35,106 bases of DNA from Candidatus Acetocimmeria pyornia. Lineage in GTDB: Bacteria > Bacillota > Sulfobacillia > UBA3575. A program made the position numbers and the translations under genes. The stretch lies in assembly GCA_004367365.1 (NCBI GenBank), contig SESX01000006.1, positions 1 through 35,106 of the forward strand. The letters run 5' to 3'. This document shows, piece after piece, positions 32,997-35,106 of this stretch; within the stretch, counting starts at the first letter, position 1; each line of letters opens with the position of its first letter. The notes beneath the pieces were generated by a model that ran no database searches, was not told where the DNA came from, and saw only the letters and a list, made by a program, of their open reading frames with translations.

Positions 32997-33348
32997 CTGG
33001 CCAGCTTCCCGCGCCCAGCGCCAGAGGGTCTGCCAGTTTACCTCCCACGCGGCGGCTGTGGGTCGGTAACCCTTGTCCCCTTCAGCATAAGCAAAAAGCG
33101 CCTCCTGGCGCAAGATCCAGGGGTAGGGCGAATGGCGAGGCATGAAGTGCGGGACGAGGGCCTCGGTGCGCTTGCAACGGGGGCACTTGAGCGTAGGATG
33201 AAGAGCAGTTCTTGTCGTAGCCACCATGGCGGTGGCGTAAGGAGTGCCCGCAAGAAAAAGGGCGCACGGTTAGGGGCAACTCATTCACAAACGCCCTGTA
33301 CAAGTCAATCAGGATTTTGACGGCGGCCCGGACCTGGAGTATCCTCAT
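32997..33348 (-). pseudogene. DUF6431-like (IS-accessory, zinc-ribbon/helix-turn-helix) remnant
   Basis: An ATG at 33348 begins RILQVRAAVKILIDLYRAF and continues through LTVRPFSCGHSLRHRHGGY. Near 33215 the frame shifts, and LHPTLKCPRCKRTEALVPH, then YPWILRQEALFAYAEGDKGY and WQTLWRWAREAG continue in the frame that enters the PIN gene. The C-x2-C pair, the 'PW.lRq' block and the WqTlwRW helix match small proteins encoded next to IS481-like transposases in Clostridia. The frameshift and the fusion make it a dead insertion-element remnant. No transposase gene accompanies it here. Confidence 0.6.
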
Positions 33349-33387
33349 CTTGACGTCCGAGACGGCTCAGAGCCGTTCTGGCGGGGT

Positions 33388-33436
33388 GAGTTCCCAGGAG
33401 GGTCCCGAAACCGTAACCTGGGAACTCTTTAATTTT
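33388..33436 (+). terminator. 11-bp stem hairpin followed by a T-rich stretch
   Basis: GAGTTCCCAGG (33388-33398) pairs perfectly with CCTGGGAACTC (33417-33427) around an 18-base loop, and TTTAATTTT follows. In form it is a plus-strand intrinsic terminator, although no plus-strand gene is seen before it. It could instead be part of the end structure of the degraded insertion element. Confidence 0.45.
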
Positions 33437-33541
33437 GCCTGCAAAAAAGCCGCCCATGCTTACTTTCGGGACGGCTGACCGTAGTCCTTCCGAATAATCG
33501 GCCAGAGAAAGCGAGTAAGGCCACAGAATGTGAACAGAACG

Positions 33542-33624
33542 TTGGCCATACCATTCGAGAAAAACACGAGAAATTCGCGCAGGAAAACAAGGATGCGCAG
33601 GGAACAATTGGCCATACCATTCGA
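33542..33624. repeat. Two direct copies of a 17-bp motif, 66 bp apart
   Basis: TTGGCCATACCATTCGA occurs at 33542-33558 and 33608-33624, each followed by an A-rich tail. The spacing of 66 bases keeps reading frame, so it may be a decayed tandem duplication. Confidence 0.7.
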
Positions 33625-33748
33625 AAAAAACCCTATCGTTTGCGGTCAACGAAAGTGAGACCTAACATCATTGACCACCAAACAAGAATTATTGTGAAGC
33701 TGGCATGGGTTCTATGCCCAGTATAGATAATCGACTGAATTTTAAAGC

Positions 33749-33787
33749 AAAAAGGGGCCCGCGTTCAGGCAGGCCCCCCTTTTTTTG
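33749..33787 (-). terminator. Intrinsic terminator of the SLH-protein gene
   Basis: On the minus strand GGGGCC-containing arms (33772-33777 and 33754-33759) form a strong GC stem, with a T-run (TTTTTGCTTT) after it, eleven bases beyond the SLH stop. On the plus strand the same stem is followed by seven or more T, so it can work in both directions. Confidence 0.75.
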
Positions 33788-33797
33788 AACCTTAAAA

Positions 33798-35106
33798 TTA
33801 AACCGGTTTGACGGAAAGCACCCGTATGAGCGGACCGCGCATGTAGATGTTCGGACCAGTCTCGAGGTAGCCGGTCACGGTAACCGTACGGCCTGCATAG
33901 CGTTTGAGTAAGAGCGGCGTAGCCTTGTCCCGGGGATACACTAACAACACATAGTTTTTCTCCCCGGTCGCGAGTTCCCAGTGCGGCTTCTCCACGGTGC
34001 TCCATACCGGCGTGCCGGTAACCGTCACGATAACCTCGAAGAGGCCCATCCTTTCCGCCAGCCTGGCTATGACCGCCGCCGCCTGGGCGCGCGTCACCGG
34101 CATCTGCGGCGCGAACAGGCTCTCAGAAACGCCGCACACCAGCCCCGAGGCGTACGCGGACACTACTGCTCCTTCCGCCCAAGGCGAGACCTCGTGGAGG
34201 TCGGTGAAAGGCAACGCGACCGTGACCGTTGTCTCACCCGTTAAGCGTACCGCTAAAGCAGCAAGCTGCTCGCGGGTAAGCGGGTCGTTAGGCCGAAAGG
34301 CGCCGTCGCCGTATCCTTTGAGCAGTCCGGCCTTGGACGCCCCCTCCACCGCGCCGTAATACCAGGCGCCGGGAGCTACGTCGGTAAAGGTCGGCATCGC
34401 CGGGCTGAGCTCCGTGTTGCCGGTGAGGCGCAGGAGGAGCGCGGCCATCTCTGCGCGCGTTACTGCTCGTTCCGGTGCGAACCGCCCGGCAGCATCGCCT
34501 TTGATGAAACCTCGGGCTGCCAAGAGTTCAACCGGGTCTTTAGCCCAGTGGCCGGTGATGTCCGCGAAGCTCTTCGGCGTGGCAAAGAGGGTGTAGTTGG
34601 AGAAGCCGGTAAGCTCTGTCACGACAGCCTGTGCGGCGCGGTCAAGCCTCCCGCCTATCCTTTGCCAGGTGCCGTCCGGGTTCTCCCGAAACACCATCAG
34701 CAGCCGCGGGTCAAGTCCTGCTATTTTTTCCGGGTCGTAGCGGAGGGAGACTGTTACCGGTTTATCGAGCGGTTCACTACTCGCGAAACGGAAGACCGCG
34801 CTTGCTCCTTTTGCTCCAGGCGGGACCTTCTCCGGCGCTTCTGCCGCAAGCTCTACCGTAATGACCGCGTCCTGCGGCAAGGCACCCGCCGGAATAGCGA
34901 GCGTCACCTGCCCGTCAAAGAAGGTCGCCTGCTGCTCTTTGCCGGTAGCCTTAACCTTAGCAGCACCAGGCTCAGGCTCTTCCTCCTCAGATGGCGGAGG
35001 GGCACCACCGCCGCCGGCACTAACCGACCCGGCCGCTGGTGCTGGCGTTTCACCCACCTGAAACACCAGGGGAGTGACCGGAACATCCGTCAAGTCGATG
35101 AGAGCA
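33798..35106 (-). CDS. SLH-domain surface protein, 3' part (continues beyond the right edge)
   Basis: The frame is open to the window edge, so the true start lies outside. At least 435 residues are visible. First comes a Ala/Gly/Pro/Glu-rich linker (about 15-50). A beta-sandwich ZU5-like region follows (GQVTLAIPAGALPQDAVITV). Then come three SLH repeats: FADITGHWAKDPVELLAARG, FTDVAPGAWYYGAVEGASKA and FTDLHEVSPWAEGAVVSAYA, each ending in the usual 'TRAEMAALL'-type helix. The last 80 residues form an OB-like strand-rich domain (VTVTGTPVWSTVEKPHWELA ... VTVTGYLETGPN). SLH repeats bind pyruvylated cell-wall polymer, so the protein is anchored outside the cell. The repeat unit is complete and followed by a good terminator. 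Confidence 0.88.
   Translation of the reverse strand, partial: ALIDLTDVPVTPLVFQVGETPAPAAGSVSAGGGGAPPPSEEEEPEPGAAKVKATGKEQQATFFDGQVTLAIPAGALPQDAVITVELAAEAPEKVPPGAKGASAVFRFASSEPLDKPVTVSLRYDPEKIAGLDPRLLMVFRENPDGTWQRIGGRLDRAAQAVVTELTGFSNYTLFATPKSFADITGHWAKDPVELLAARGFIKGDAAGRFAPERAVTRAEMAALLLRLTGNTELSPAMPTFTDVAPGAWYYGAVEGASKAGLLKGYGDGAFRPNDPLTREQLAALAVRLTGETTVTVALPFTDLHEVSPWAEGAVVSAYASGLVCGVSESLFAPQMPVTRAQAAAVIARLAERMGLFEVIVTVTGTPVWSTVEKPHWELATGEKNYVLLVYPRDKATPLLLKRYAGRTVTVTGYLETGPNIYMRGPLIRVLSVKPV

Larger units (their letters stand above)
33349..33797. other. Non-coding gap with hairpins and a 66-bp spaced repeat
   Basis: No gene is supported. The gap contains a 7-bp stem palindrome (ACGGCTCAGAGCCGT, 33362-33376), a long 11-bp stem hairpin at 33388-33427, two copies of TTGGCCATACCATTCGA at 33542 and 33608, and the terminator at 33749-33787. 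An open minus-strand frame here carries the repeat as two copies of an EWYGQ motif 22 codons apart, but it shows no other protein-like feature. Confidence 0.5.

Noticed and set aside
33305-33649. Minus-strand 114-codon frame with two EWYGQ repeats as a small gene.
   Set aside because: No ribosome site, it crosses two hairpins and overlaps the IS remnant; the repeat is better explained as duplicated DNA.
1-35106. CRISPR arrays, tRNA and rRNA genes.
   Set aside because: No regularly spaced repeats of CRISPR type and no tRNA or rRNA signature were seen by eye on either strand; a covariance-model scan was not possible.

Overview
The window looks like a chromosomal accessory region of a moderately GC-rich, Gram-positive-type anaerobe. 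The Clostridia / Desulfotomaculum-Moorella type is my best guess, not a proven assignment. The reasons are a surface protein with three SLH repeats at the right edge, strong purine-rich Shine-Dalgarno sites, frequent GTG/TTG starts, an HD + YwgA-like gene pair that resembles the Bacillus ywfO-ywgA neighbourhood, and a clear sigma-A-type promoter. No rRNA, tRNA or CRISPR array was seen. Almost every intact gene is on the minus strand, so the window is best read from right to left.

Right edge (35.1-32.0 kb): the 3' part of an SLH-domain surface protein with its terminator; a repeat- and hairpin-rich gap; a broken DUF6431-like IS accessory gene fused to a shortened PIN-domain gene; a plus-strand YdcF/DUF218 membrane protein; and a divergent winged-helix regulator with a TTGACA-17-TATAGT promoter and a 22-bp palindromic operator candidate.

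Surface polysaccharide locus (31.3-10.3 kb): behind the regulator lie dead remnants of a CDP-3,6-dideoxyhexose pathway (rfbF and rfbH fragments around a small antitoxin-like gene). Next is an AT-richer, tightly overlapping set: a CMP-sugar synthetase (NeuA-like), a DUF115/MptE-like protein, an HpcH/HpaI aldolase, a Wzx-type flippase, a methyltransferase, a D-2-hydroxyacid dehydrogenase, an SDR epimerase, a cyclase-family hydrolase and a HAD phosphatase. I infer that this set may make, activate and perhaps transfer an unusual 3-deoxy-ulosonic acid through a pyruvate aldolase, because no NeuB-type synthase is present. GC-richer gmd and fcl (GDP-fucose branch) follow. After them come two GT2 and three GT4 glycosyltransferases, an O-antigen ligase/polymerase, a methyltransferase and UDP-glucose dehydrogenase. 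The initiating phosphoglycosyltransferase and chain-length genes are not in the window.

Decay zone (10.3-8.3 kb): fragments of phosphomannomutase (plus strand), a glycosyltransferase, a UDP-HexNAc dehydrogenase with a large internal deletion, and an HD phosphohydrolase that has lost its catalytic segment.

Possible defence or DNA-processing operon (8.3-2.6 kb): a YwgA-like gene, then a compact four-gene run of a DUF4338 (DruA-like) protein, a NurA nuclease, a HerA ATPase and a DUF1848 protein. This is the most interesting unit in the window. It is followed by a truncated glycosyltransferase, an AT-rich HD-domain gene, and a left edge with an IS1634-like transposase fragment abutting an epimerase remnant.
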